A DNA stretch of 64,000 nucleotides, taken from positions 4,328,152 through 4,392,151 of the forward strand of contig OX465121.1 in the NCBI GenBank assembly GCA_949987565.1, read 5' to 3'. Positions 45,736 through 59,900 of this stretch are shown piece after piece. The notes under the pieces are model-generated. The model saw only the letters and a list, made by a program, of their open reading frames with translations. It had not been told where the DNA came from and did not search any database. Positions within the stretch are counted from its first letter, which is position 1. Every line of letters begins with the position of its first letter. This DNA is from Luidia sarsii (Eukaryota > Echinodermata > Asteroidea > Paxillosida > Luidiidae). The translations under genes were made by a program, and so were the position numbers.

Positions 45736-46884
45736 AAGAGAAATAGAGATGTACGACACTGCTACTCCACTTTACGGTATCCAACGGGAATCACTCCCTT
45801 TACAAGGCCAGTAGTATCTAGAGTAGGAGGAATCATGTAGGAGTAAAAAAAAGACTAAATCTAGCCCCGTGTAATTCATGGTATCTGTAAATTCTAAATT
45901 GAATCCACTGTTTGGACTTGCTTCTAAGAAAACGGTTTGATTTGTATAATGATATATTAACTGTGTACATGGACAGAGTATTGTACTTATATAAAGGTCT
46001 ATTTTTTCCGTACAAAGTTATTTAAGCATCACTTTAGGCCAAGGGTGAAAATAAATAAGACTGCCTATGGCATGGGCTGATACTGGGAGCTGTGCATACA
46101 CACTAGTGATTCCATTGTTTGATCGTTATTTTTTCTTGGTCTGATACCTAACTGTGTTTAAAGTGCCTGTACATATTGTACATGTGCATGCACTGGGCAA
46201 GTGTGCATTGTGCGTCTACAAGTGCCAACAAAAATAAAGAAAAAAACTGTACATAAGATTATCAAAGATGTGTAGAGATAGCCATGGTATGATGGTAGTC
46301 TAACCGAGTAATAACAACAACGAAAGGGTAGCAATTAGAAAAGAGTGCATTTATAAGGTTTTGTACTTTGTAGCAACGGATACTTCATCAGGTCTGATGC
46401 ATCTGATGAAGTAACTGTTGCTACAAAATGCACTCTTCCTGAGTAGTTTGTCATGAATCATGACGCGCTCTCCTTAAGTTGCTATTTTTCATAATATCAA
46501 GAAGAATACAAGCCCAAATAGTAACGTTCCCCATTATGAACAGCCAGTACCACTGTACTTGTAGACTTTTTGTTCGTTTTAATGATTGTTTTTTTTCTCC
46601 AAACGGTGCTTGTAGTAAGTTGGCATAGTAAAAACTAAAAAGGGCCTAAGTTGTTAAGAATGGCTGGCTTTCGTGCATCAGAGGAGTCGGCATATTTTGT
46701 CAAAGCCTTTTTCATCCAGGAATTAGTTTGTCTTTTCCTGGCCATTTTCTGTTTGTATTCTACTGTTTGCCTAAAAAATTTAACAATCAGTGGGATCATT
46801 GGACTTTTCTGCTTTCAGTATGCATGTAATGAATGAACATGGCCTTGATCCAATCCTTTAGAGTCACTTAAAACAAATCCTTAC

Positions 46885-47125
46885 CTTCCTCAATCCACCA
46901 CAATCCTCCGGGGGCTAATGGAGGATTGAGGCAGGTATGATAATGTCCAGTTGGAGGATTGAGGAAGGTTGTAAAATTTGTACTGGAAGATTGTGGAGGA
47001 TTGAGGAAGGTTGTAAAATTTACACTGGAGGATTGTGGAGGATTGAGGAAGGTTGTAAAATTTACACCGGAGGATTGAGGAGGATTGAGGAAGGTTGTTC
47101 GATTTACACTGGAGGGTTTTTGAGG
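46885..47125. repeat. GAGGATTGAGGAAGGTTGTAAAATTT minisatellite
   Basis: Four to five units of about 46-50 bp. Related GAGGATTG units return at 47285-47410 (GAGGATTGAGGCAGTG). Confidence 0.85.
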
Positions 47126-47639
47126 ATATGAAAAGCTGTGGAACTTTGACAAAGCCACGTACCATGGAGCTACCTACTTTATAGCTCCATGCATGTACTG
47201 TCTTGCTAGTACAAATGTATGCACTTTGCTTTCACATGGTCAACTGTAATATAAACAAAGGATCCATTTATATGTACTTACCTGTGGAGGATTGAGGCAG
47301 TGGGGTACAGGTACTTGCACAAACTCATATTGGAGGATTGTGGAGGATTGAGGCAGTGAGGATCTTGCACAAACTCACATTGGGGGATTGTGGAGGATTG
47401 AGGAGGGTTCCAGGCACACAGCACTAGGGGGTTAGGGTTAAGCATGAAAATCTAAGCGTGAAAAGTCTTCCTTGTGTAAACACTGAAATGTGCTGTCAAT
47501 TGCTATTGGCTTGGATCCCACTATTCTTTGCTTAGCAAGAAACCGACGTGAAGTTTGGGTTGGCAAGCTGATCCTACGAATTCTGATATTTGTGCTTAAA
47601 AGCAAGTTCTGTTGCTTGAACATCTGTATGTAATTGGCC

Positions 47640-47830
47640 CTGCTCAGTTGTTATGTGATTAAGACGTTTGCACAAGAGAGTGGGGCTCAAATCCCAACAG
47701 AGGTGCCTTTTTTTTTCTCAAAAGGCAATTTGGGGCAAAGCACAGAGCATGCAGTGTATGTCGGAGCATAGTGTTGAATCACACATGTGTCGGATAGGGC
47801 AAACTCTCATTGAATTGTCATAGAGCAGTA
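47640..47830 (+). mobile_element. tRNA-Ser-like SINE (family D)
   Basis: TTAAGACGTTTGCACAAGAG, GGGGCTCAAATCCC (B-box-like), GGGGCAAAGCACAGAGCATG and GGGCAAACTCTCATTGAAT. Confidence 0.6.
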
Positions 47831-48411
47831 GATTGATAGCCATGTTTTATCTTGTCCCATGCATCAGACTATAACATATGCACCAATATTTACTTTGTGC
47901 AGTTTACTCGAACCTTCAACATGTATTCAACTCACCAACTGTGTATTCATATGTGTAAATGCTATTAAGTACAAAATGGCTCTCGGTAACCATGGCAATC
48001 ATGCATATTTCAAATCATTGACAAATCATTGCCCTGACTGTGTAAATGTAGACATAAATATTGTAAAAAAAAAAAGGAATTATCTTGTGTCTTCTAAAAT
48101 GAAAATATTGGCTGCTTAGCACTGCGCACTTGCATGAACTCCCAGGTTTGAATAAAAGAGGTTTATTTTTTATGTTGTAAAAAAGTCAACTGAGTATGCT
48201 TTTAAGAAACTATTCAGGTATGTTTTGCTTTATTTAAATTATATAATAATCTCCCAGGCATTTTTAGTACTCTTGTGGCAGAATATTTTTGGTTGTGTTG
48301 AAAATAACAGTTTTGCCATGCAAAAAAAAAACACTTATGACTTGGAGTCAGTGACCTCATTGTGCTGTTTATAACGTGTGTTGTGGTGTCATCAGTCAAT
48401 CAAGTTCCCAA

Positions 48412-48414
48412 CCA

Positions 48415-48476
<62 letters not shown>

Positions 48477-48560
48477 CAATCAATCAATCAATCAACCAAT
48501 CGACCAATCAACCAATCAACCAATCAATCAAACAATCAATCAACCAATTCAACAATCTTC
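48412..48560. repeat. (CAAT)n microsatellite with degenerate continuation
   Basis: A near-pure CAAT tetranucleotide run to about 48490. Degraded CAAT/CAAC copies can be traced to about 48860, implying an old, decaying array. Confidence 0.92.
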
Positions 48561-50967
48561 CAAATAACCGATTCATCCATTTTTGGATTAATTGATCATT
48601 TAAACAGCCAATGATTCAATCATTAAAAACAACCATCAATTTTGATCAATCCACCAAGCACTCAACCAATTAATCAATATTTCAGTTCAACCAATCAGTC
48701 AATTAACTAATACATGTACATCAGTTATTGAACTAACTAAAGCATCATATAACCAACTCATCAAGCAATCTATTAACAAAACAATACATCAATCAATCAG
48801 CCAATCATGTATTTGTATCGTTCAATCAAGCGATCATTTGATCAACTGGGTATCTAGCATTAAGCAATATGTCCTTCCGTCAATGTATTAATCACAGCCA
48901 TATCGCTGCAGCCTATGAAGACGAAAATAATGTAGGGGGACCGGAAACCAGTGTACTAAGCTCAAACTACAGTAAGGGCAGGTTTTACCCCGCTAATAGA
49001 CCCAGGTTGTTACTCTAGGCATGGAGACCCTCCTCTACCTCCATGCTCTAGGTAAGTTTGGGGGGAATGATGTCAGGGCAACCGGAGGGGAGGGACACCA
49101 CATTTTCTCATGGCTTGGCACATTTCCCACAAAGTTCCATGGCATAGAACTTGCTTGACTTTCAGCTGGGACAAGTCAAGAAACAAATGCAGCTTCACTT
49201 CTTGAAGTTCTGATTTGCACTGTCTGGGTATCTAGCATTACTTCCAATCGAACAGGTCTCCAGCAATACTTTGACGAATTGCGATTCAATTCAATTTTAT
49301 AGATTTTATATTCCAAGGTTAAATTCCACACAAACAAAGAAATCAAAACTAGTGGCACATTATTTTATTCTTTCGTATCATACAATTGGTGTTAATTTAA
49401 TCATGCAACCAACAAAATGGAAGTTTAAACTCTACATTATTGACATACAATGCAAAATTATTTCTTTTATTTAAGGTTTAACTGAAGTACAGCAAGATCT
49501 GAAAAAATCTGATGAAGATTCCGATGCTATTTTGCCGTTCTCTCTGAGAAAAGTGACCATTATGATACGACTATTCCAGGTGTCAAGGATAGGAAAAAAC
49601 GTGGTTGCAACTTTGACAAAGGGCTGTTACACTGAGTGGAAATACAAATTTATCGTTTTTTTTGTTGGCGAAATAAAATGTACTTTTAAGAATTACACAA
49701 TGTTAACTCCACTGAGGATATCACATCAATTCCCCACTGCAATTGCAACATGTTGCCATATCGTTAACTTAGTGCAACGGCCAGCCCATAATGATCAATG
49801 TCAAACAAACAAAAACCTACTTTTTCATAATAACCATGATTATAACACTGAGCACTGAGCACTCGGTACTTATCACGCTGAGAAGGGCAAACCCTCATTG
49901 AATCACATGTATGTCGGCCTTCAAAACAAATTTTTTGTCAAATGAAACGATGGCTAGTCAAAAGTCATATCCTTTACCTTTCCCTTTCAAACAAAAAGAA
50001 GAAACTAAATATAAATAAAATGACACAAGAAAGGATAGAAATGGGATTTCTATCTTTACATACTTAAATTCCAGCAACATATTGGACAGAAAAATACAAA
50101 TTACAATGATATTTTCTGTCTCACAAAAGAAATTGCCATTTATTATATGATTACAGAAAGTTCTTTACATGAAACTGTCATCAACAGATCATTTTTTTTT
50201 GTCTGAGAAGAACTCAATAATTCTTTATCTAGATGCCGTTCTGCCGATGATAAACAATTTGTCTTAATGTTTAGGTTTTAGGCTTCCCCCCTCCTTTAAG
50301 CAGTTTTTGTCCAGATATGAAACAAATACAAAATGTGTTAAATTTCAAAAAGCTTGCATCTAAAATGTTTAAGTCACTCTTTCCGAGAAACACCAAATTT
50401 TCCACTTTGACTTTCAAAAAGATCGAAAATAATTTTCTCAGTTTGTTCTTTAATAGAAAAAAATGCGAAAAAAAACACAAAACAAGAGCTGGAGGTATTG
50501 TAATGAATACACGCGGCATAAATGTATTCACGCCTTTGAGAAACTTCCTGCTTGGATCGAAACGTCAATCCCCTCAACATTTTTCAGATCTGCACTTCAG
50601 GGGGTAGTTAGACATATTCATGTTAAGATTTGTGATTTTAAAAAACCCAAACTATCGGAGGTGTTTTGTCCAGCGAATACACAGCAAGATGGCTGAGAGT
50701 ATCTAAGGAAAAACTCTTAACAGTTCTTGGTGTTAACGGAACAATACTGCCTTCAATTCGTAGATTGGCCAGGACTCATTCACACAAATATCAGACTATT
50801 TAGTTACAGTAACTGGGGCATTTTACTGCACAAGAGCGGAAAATATATTACACTGTGAACCCGTGAGAATTTCGCCCTCTAAAGCTCTCGAGTTTTTTTT
50901 TCTTCCCAGTGGTACCCTTTGCGTGGGTAATTTTGTAATTCACCTTACGGTCGCGTTCTCTTTTGTT

Positions 50968-53900
50968 TTAGTACGACCGCACTGCGGGGGGAACCGTTGA
51001 ACAGTCTTGCTGGTCCAGGGTCTTGTCAATAACAGGCCTGTAGACAAGGTCGACCTGTAAAGAAACAAATCAAGACATGTTTAGGACAGCTGCACCCACT
51101 CTATGCGAGCCTTGGACTGGTGTATTAGACCAGAGGTCTTGGGTTCCAATCCTGTTCCTATGACACTTCCCTTGCCCCCCCCCCCCCACCAGCCCCTTTG
51201 GGAAGCTCCCGCTAGGATCGAATCATCAGACCCTACAAAATCTGCGAGATTGTGGTATGTTACTACTGTCAAAGAAATGCACTCGAAATCCAAGCCCAAT
51301 CCAGAGCCTTGGTCTCGTGAAGGGTCCGAGTTTGCAGGGGAAAAGCCGGGCGTCGGTAGACAGAACGGCCGGTATCCAAACGCTGGCCTTAGTGGTATCT
51401 GATGTGGGTGGAGTGGCTGGTACCCACCTTTCCTGTGTCGGGGTCCATATGGGACAGAGTATGCTTCCGCCAGTGCTCCTCAAAGGGCTTGGCTGTCTGG
51501 CCCTCCAGTGCCTTGCTGTAGTCGTACTCATCGATGCGAGTCTGCGAGAGAGGAACAATGATAACAATTAACATTTATAAGGTGCTTTATACGGCTGTAT
51601 CTAAGCGCACCATTGACTGTATACGAAATTTTACAAACTAGAACATGAGCAAACACCAGAATTATGAACCACAACTGTTTCAATACATGAAACAATATGC
51701 TAACAAATTGTCAAACATTCAAGGAATAAGATGCTGCACACCTCCCTCGACTGACTCACAACTTAGAGGGCCTGGCATTCCGATCCTGACGGATGGAAAC
51801 GTCAGGCCCTCCTAACTTTTGAGATTTATGTATTGCAGGTCATTTTAGTCAGTGAGCAGTTTGCAACGGTCTTTTTGTATTTACTTTAAGTTTTCAATGA
51901 CTCATTTGTTCTTCTCTATTACTCCTATACTTGTCTTCAAGTTTGCTGCACCTTGAACACCCGGCAGGGTGAATATGTGCGCATTACAAGTCTTTACTAT
52001 TTTTGTTATTATCTCAAAAGTTAGAGGGCCCGACGTTTCGATCCTAGCAGGACCTTTCTCAAAGGCAAAGGTCCTGCAAGGATCGAAACGTCAGGACTTC
52101 TAACTTTTGAGAAAGGTGCTGCTAGAATCAAAACGTCAGGCCCTCTTGAGGTTTATGTATTGCAGGTCATTTTAGTCAGTGAGCAGTTTCCAACAGTTTT
52201 TTGTTTTTTAACTTAATCATTATCATTATGAGAGTCCCTCCCTCTCTCCCCGAAAGTGGCCCCCAAAAGGGTGCACGCCTACCTGGAAGTCTTCCCTGGC
52301 GTGCGCCCCTCTGCTCTCCGTGCGGGCCTCGGCACTGACCATGGTCTGCACCGAGTTCAGCATCAGGTTCTGCAGCTCCAGGGCTTCCACCAGGTCCGTG
52401 TTCCAGACGATGCCACGGTCGTAGAGCTGGATGGGAAAGCGAAGACGATGATCAGAGAAGACAAAGACGACAAAAATGCCAAGTACGAGTATAATGTAAA
52501 ATAGTTCCATGCTTAGTAGCTCATTCAATGTGGAAAAAGTAATTTGATAACTGTCCAGCAATTCTCTCTAAGGCTACGTCAGCCAGATTTGTAAGAATCG
52601 AGATTTGGACTAAGACTCGAGTCAGACTTGGGTCTTATTTTCCTTGACTCTCAACATCTGACTTACAGATGACACAACCTTTGTGACTTGACTCCGCCTT
52701 TGAAACTCATGACTCGGACTCAACCTTTGTGACTCATGACTCAGACTCTACCATGTGACTCAAGACTTAGACTCTACCTTTGTGACTCATGACTCAGACT
52801 CTACCTTTGTGACTCATGACTCAGACTCTACCTTTGTGACTCACGACTCAGACTCTACCTTTGACTCACAACTCAGACTCTACCTTTGTGACTCATGACT
52901 CAGACTCTACCTCTGTGACTCATGACTCAGACTTGACCTTGTGACTCATGACTCAGACTTGACCTTGTGACTCATGACCAAGACATGACCTTTGTGGCTA
53001 ATGACTCAGACTCAACCATTAAGACTCATGACTCAGACTCAGCCTTTGTGACTCAAAACTCAGACTTGACCTTGTGACTCATGACTCAGACTTGACCTTT
53101 GTGACTCATGACATAGACTTGACCTTTGTGACTCATGACACAGACTTGACCTTTGAGACTCATGACACAGACTTGACCTTTGTGACTCATGACTCAGACT
53201 TGACCTTGTGACTCATGACTCAGACTTGACCTTTGTGACTCATGACACGGACTTGACCTTTGTGACTCATGACACAGACTTGACCTTTGTGGCTAATGAC
53301 TCAGACTCAACCATTGCGACTCATGACTCAGACTCAGCCTTTGTGACTCAAGACTCGGGCTAGACCAGGATCATTGGGGACCTAGAGGTCGGCTGACAAA
53401 TTGTTCAGAGAGACAGTTTCCAAGTGCCTGAAAATAAGAGTTCAATCCTACCTTCATGTCATCCATACTCTTGTAGACATCAGCAATGAGGTCCACGCCT
53501 TCCTTCAGAGTTTCACCCGTGCGGAAGACAGCGGCGTTATTCTGCATGACCTGGCAAAGTTGCACGAAGCAAAGCACAAAGGAATATCAGCCTGACATTG
53601 AAACAAAATCACCAATTGTGTGCCTCTTCTCTAGCACCAGGTGGTTAAGGAAAATCATGAATCAATGATATAATACATCAATGGTTTCCAGCAACTTCCA
53701 ACTTGTCGACGACTTACCCGCTGCATATTAAGTCTGATGTCAGCAACCTTGGTGTTGCCATCGGCAAAGCGGAGCTTGTCAATGTTGGCCACCGAGTTTT
53801 CTCCCGCATTCTGTCAACAAGCAAACAGATAAACAAACAAATTAAAAAATTGGCAAAGAAAACTTTGACTGGACTGGGACTTCCACCTTCCACCTGAGAC

Positions 53901-56900
53901 CTCTGGATTAACGTACCGGTGCTCTTCCATCTGAGCTATCCAGGCCTTAGATGGTGGCCTTCCCTAATAGTCAACTAAGTCTTTACCGGGGTCAGGGCAC
54001 CAGTCAGAAGCAATTCAACCATTAACTGCCGTATATCTCCAGGGATCACACCCCCGCTTTCATTCAAATGCAAGCAACTAATCGTTGTAAACCTGGCTAC
54101 AGCAGCTCGGGGATCACACAGAGTGGATGCAGCTTTTTCAATTCGAGTCACACAAACAAACAAAACTGACTGGGAACTATTTGGGATCATTTCAGTAAGG
54201 GGGAGACCCTGGCTCTTCAGGCACTGACAAGCTTCCAGACTCACGGGCTTGAGCTCCGGGATGGGGTCACCGGGCTTGTCCAGGTCTCGGATGGTGTGGG
54301 AGCAGGCCCGGCCGAAGACCACCAGATCCAGCAGGGAGTTGGCCCCAAGACGGTTGGCACCGTGGACGGAGGCACAGGCAGCCTCCCCACAGGCAAACAG
54401 GCCTGGGACAACCTTGTCCTCTCCCTCCTCGTACGTGATCACCTTCGGTGTGAGAGAGAGATATAGAGAGGAAGAGGGACAGACGGTAGGAGTGAGAGCA
54501 AGGGGGGAGAGGGAGAGAGAGAGCGAGGGGGGGGGGGAGAAAGACGGTAGGAGAGAGAGGGGGAGGGGGAGAGGAAGAGAGAGAGGGGGAAGGAAGTGAA
54601 GGAGAGGGAGAGAGAGAGACCCAAAACCAGAGTCTTCATTAGAACAACGGAGAGTCCTAAAGGCAACTATTACTCCTATACTTGTCTTCAAGTTTGCTGC
54701 ACCTTGAACACCCGGCAGGGTGAATATGTGTGCATTACAAGTCTTTACTATTTTTGTTATTATCTCAAAAGTTAGAGGGCCCGACGTTTCGATCCTAGCA
54801 GGACCTTTCTCAAAGGCAAAGGTCCTGCAAGGATCGAAACGTCAGGACTTCTAACTTTTGAGAAAGGTGCTGCTAGAATCAAAACGTCAGGCCCTCTTGA
54901 GGTTTATGTATTGCAGGTCATTTTAGTCAGTGAGCAGTTTCCAACAGTTTTTTGTTTGTTAACTTAATCATTATCATTATGAGAGTCCCTCCCTCTCTCC
55001 CCGCATACTAAAGGAAACTACACGACAGACCCTGCAGTTTCTGACAAGCTTACTATCAGGGACGTAAGTGACTGACAAAGTCTTTTCCTGAAAATTACTG
55101 AAGGCCAATAAATTGATGAGAAATCATATGGCCCATCACAACTAACAATGAGTTTTAAATCGTAAATTCAGATTTAAATACGCGACCAAGAGATTTTCGG
55201 CAGGGGTCAGCCACCCTTCAGGTTTAAGGGTTTTTGCAGACAAAAATTAGCAGTTTTAGATACCTGTTTGACAATTTAACAAAAATTGAAAAATCCTGAA
55301 ATTTCACGAAGTCTTACATCCATGATATTATGAAAGACTGGTAATCCAAACCTTCACTAGATAAATTGATAAAATATGCTTCAGCGTCACAGAGAATTTC
55401 CTTCAGCAAGGGTTTGCCCTATTAACGTGTAATCAAAAACTGCATGCTCAATGCATTCAGAGGTCCTGGGGTGCATTTCACAAAGACTTACAATGCATCG
55501 TAACTCAATTTACGAGTTAAAACTCATGGTAAGTTGTGATGGGCCATATGATTTCTCATCGTCTTGCGATTGGTCACGAAGTCCCGATGGACTTGATGAA
55601 ATCAACCACTGGCGCGAAAACTAAAACAAGGACGGTCTGTGTTCGAGCCAACGAGCCTCACCTGGCCTCGGTAGTTAGTCGGTACCCCGCCCATGTTGTA
55701 GTGCACGGTGGGCAGAACGGGCACCGGGTCGCGGGTCACGTCCACGCCGGCGAAGATCTGGGCCGTCTCCGAGATGCCAGGCAGCCGGCTGGCCAGCTGC
55801 TGCGGCGGCAGGTGAGACAGCTGCAGGTAGACGTGGTCCTTCTGTGGGCCGCAGCCGCGCCCCTCCCGGATCTCGATGGTCATGGAGCGGGAGACCACGT
55901 CGCGCGAGGCCAGGTCCTTGGCCGTGGGGGCGTAGCGCTCCATGAACCGCTCACCCTCGCTGTTCAGGAGGTAGCCGCCCTCGCCGCGGCAGCCCTCCGT
56001 GATCAGGCAGCCGGCTCCGTAGATGCCTGCAGACAAATACGAGCCTCTCACCCGTTACGCCCTGAAACATCATTATCTAGGCCCAATTTCATAGAGCCGC
56101 TTAAGCGTTAAAGTCTGCTAAGCGAAAAAAAGTCTTCCTCATGTAAAACGGGATTACAAAACGCCACGTTGATGTGCTGTCAATCGCCTGTGACTTGCAT
56201 TCCACTCTTCTTCACCATGAATGAAAAGTTAAGTTTGGCTCGGCAAGGTGATCATATGAATGAGGACTTTTACGTGCTCCAGCAAAATTTGGCCTCTGTA
56301 TGTGACTCTACGCTTCCAAACCCATTGCAGGATCAGGCAGGTTGAGGCACGAGGCGCCTTTTTTTATTTTTTTTTATTTTATGCCGTGCCTACCTGTCGG
56401 GTGGAACTGCACAAACTCCATGTCCTGCTGGGCGAGGCCCGCCCTGGTTGCCATAGCAGTGCCATCACCCGTGCAGGTGTGGGCAGAGGTGCAGCTGAAG
56501 TAGGCACGGCCATAGCCACTGATGAGGAGAAAACAGTACGTCACAGGGATCAAGAACGTCAGAGGCTGACACCGGAAAGACCACGTTGGACTGACAATCA
56601 TGGAAATGCTTGGTACTGTTATGTTTTAAAGGCCCTATACAACATTGGTCAAAAGATTGCCTCAGTTTGTGTGTTAAACCATTAAACATCCCAAAAAAGC
56701 AATCCTGCTAAGGTTTTAGCTCAAATGGTGATCTGAGAAAGTAGAAAAAGGTAAAAAACTGTCACAGTTTTTGCACCATTCTGTAGTGTAAGAAATAGTG
56801 TATTACTTGCAAGTAATGAACTACTGTATATGTCAATGTTTGAGTGAAGATTTCTAGGCAAGTACAGCATCCCAGACCGTAAGATTTCAACATGAGGATT

Positions 56901-59900
56901 CTATCATGACCATCTACAAAATGTGTAAATTGATCGATTGATTGCTCGATTGATTGATCGATTGATTGATCAATTGATTGATCGATTGATTGATCAATTG
57001 ATTGATCGATTGATTGATCAATTGATTGATCGATTGATTGATCAATTGATTGATTCAGATGATTGATCAATTGATTGATTCAATTGATTGATTCAGATGA
57101 TTGATAAATTGATTGATTCAGATGATTGATCAATTGATTGATCAATAGATTGATCAATTGATTGATTCAAATGATTGATCAATTGATTGATTGATGTTCT
57201 CACCCTGTTGCCAGGACAGTGTTCTTGGCCCGTATCCGATGGATGGTTCCGTCTTCGAGGCAGAGGGCAGTCACTCCGCGACACTCTCCGTCCTCCATGA
57301 TCAGATCCAGGCCAAAGTACTCGATGAAATAGTCACAGTCGTACCGCAGCGACTAGAGGTGATGAAGCAAAAGACCATTAGACCCGTGGTTGATTTCATC
57401 AAGCCCATCGTAACGCGAGATCAATCGCAAGACAGTGTGCAATGCACAGAATGACAGACACAAAACCGGCCCATTCTAAACTACAGTGGGCTATCAGTCA
57501 TAAGTTGATTCAATGAGGATTTCTTGTTTCATCAGAGGACAAATTTCTATGCTTAGTGAGTTTTGGTGTTTAGGCAGCTTCATGTGAAATCAGGCTTAGG
57601 CACCAACATTTGCTTAAGCTAAAAATGTATTAATTAATTATTATTAATACTAATTATTATTAATTAATTAATCATTATTAATTAATTAATAGTTATTAAT
57701 TAATTAATAACTATTAATTAATCAATAACTATTAATTAATTTATAACTATTAATTAATTAATAATTACTAATTAATTATTAATTTATTAACGATGTGGTG
57801 TGTAACCCTGTGTAAGGTTTTGTTTTGGTAGAGTACTTTCAAATTTCTGGCTAGTCCCTTTTCTTGTCTATGCATTTTTCCCCATTCTTTTGTCCCTACT
57901 ACACAAATCCTTTAGAACCAGTGGACGTAATTTAGATGACCATTAGCACCATTGCACCTGTTTACACAAGGCAGGCTTTTCCCCCATTAACTTTTCCCCA
58001 GATTTTCCCGCTTAAACTCTTTCACTACGTAGTTTATCGGTGACTTCAGACGGAATTCATTTGCAAAAGGTTGGCGCTGCCTGTGGGTTTGCCAGTCAGA
58101 AGTGCACTCTGCTCGAGTCGCTGTAAGCGGCTCTCCGCAGGGAAAGGGTCAAGCTACTCCGTGTGAAAGTGGGTTTGCATCGGATCCGAATCTGCGCTGG
58201 ACTCGCTCACCTGGCCGTAGAGGGTGTGGAGCAGCGAGTGGCCGGTGCGGTCGGCCACCGCGCAGCAGCGATGGGCCTGGCCTCCCTTGCCGTAGTCGTA
58301 GCTCTGGCCGCCAAACGCCCGCTGGTAGATCTTCCCCTCCTCCGTCCGGCTGAAGGGCATGCCGTAATTCTCCAACTAGGAAGCACGGGGGGAGAGGGGA
58401 GGGGCAAGCAATAATAAAACAAGAGTAATATACAAAAATGTGGAAAAACTGCTTACTGACTAAATGTACCAAAATCCAAATCTCTGATGTTTTGATCCTA
58501 GCAGGACCTTTCTCAAAGGCAGAGAAAGGTCCTGCAGAGAAAGGTCCTGCTAGGATCCAAATGTCAGGCCCACTCAATTTTGAGAATAATAAAGCAAAGT
58601 GGAAAGTTTGAGATGACACCATGTAACACTTCTCTTTAAAGAAGGAGTGTGGCTCGCCTCTGAAAAGCTAGTTACCGGCTCTTTTCAGAGCCACACTCCT
58701 TCTTGAAAGAGAAGTGTTACATGGTGTTACTGCAACATTTTTCAACTAGTATTTGGGAAGGCCAACATCTCAGGACTGGAAAGCTCAGATGGGAGAGCGC
58801 TAGTATACAGAGGTCTCGGGTTCAAGTCCCGGTCCAGTCAAAGTTTTCTTTGTCAATTTTTCAATTTGTTCCTTTGTTTGTTTGACATAAAATAAAATGA
58901 AATAATTATGAGCCTACCTCAATAACTGCCTTAGGGGCTTCCTCTGTCATGTAGTGGATGGCGTCCTGGTCTCCCAGCCAATCAGAACCCTTGACTGTGT
59001 CGTACCTGCCATGAATAATGCATGAGACGACAACAAAAAAAAGGTCACACGCGCACACCCACATCTGAAATGCTGGCCAATCACAAAAAGCACCGGCCAT
59101 GCCTAAAAAATCAACGCCCCGGCATAAGTAAAGGATTGTGGATGCACTGTGTGGACTGTCTCCTTCAAGAAGGGGTACAATGCGATTTCAGGCAGTTCGT
59201 AGTGGAGTTTAGCAAGTCGAGGCTGGTTTGCGGTGACACCATGTAAAAATCCCTCTTCTGGGAGTGTGTGTGACTCAACCAATGAACTCAAACGTTTTTA
59301 ACAGTTACTCTGTCCGTCACTCTCCTGATGACAGACAGAGCACCCGACACACAAAGTTTCCTCACACCACTTCTTTTTTCTCCTTCTTCTTGCGTACGAG
59401 GCAAGCAGCAATTAGAGGTGCTGCTGTCTCAAGTGGTTGTCATTTGCCTGGGCTCAATCAGAAGAGTGAGACCAGTTACCAGGGCCCACCAACTTCTTTT
59501 TTTCAGAACCAGCGCCTCTTCAAGAGAAAGAGTCAAGCAGCATGGTGAACCCGCAAACCTTACTACGTCGAAAACGCAAAGTATCAAAACTTACCCAGCA
59601 CTGTACATGTACATTCAGCTGAGGACTGAACAAATTATGGAATTGTAGAATCAAGACCAAAAATCCTGCTAGGATCGTATCGTCAGAGTCTCAACATTTT
59701 GGCCGACTTACATGTGCCATCTCCAGTTGTCTGGTTCCATGTTGCCTAGGGCAGCGTTTATGCCTCCCTGCGGAAAAAATGTTACACAGATGACAGCATT
59801 AGGAAGCAATTTGAAAACACCAAAAATGGGTAGGTGTTTGAGTGGGTGGATTGGTGGGTGTTTGGGGTGGGTGGCTTTGTGGTGGGTGTTTGGGTTGGTG

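Larger units (their letters stand above)
44058..50967. other. BAG/SDHA convergent intergenic and 3' UTR DNA
   Basis: 6.9 kb without a recognisable exon. Contents: a CCTGCCAAA repeat (44270-44540), a repeat-family copy with an open frame (about 45015-45420), a family A element (45565-45735), GAGGATTG minisatellites (46885-47410), a family D SINE (47640-47830), a CAAT repeat (48412-48560), a family D tail (49845-49920), and AT-rich unique DNA near the SDHA 3' end. Possible AATAAA signals for the BAG gene at 45541 and 46232 are too distant to assign. Confidence 0.5.

Noticed and set aside
54249..54599. Separate plus-strand gene in SDHA
   Set aside because: It is the complement of SDHA exon 10 extended into a GA-rich tract.
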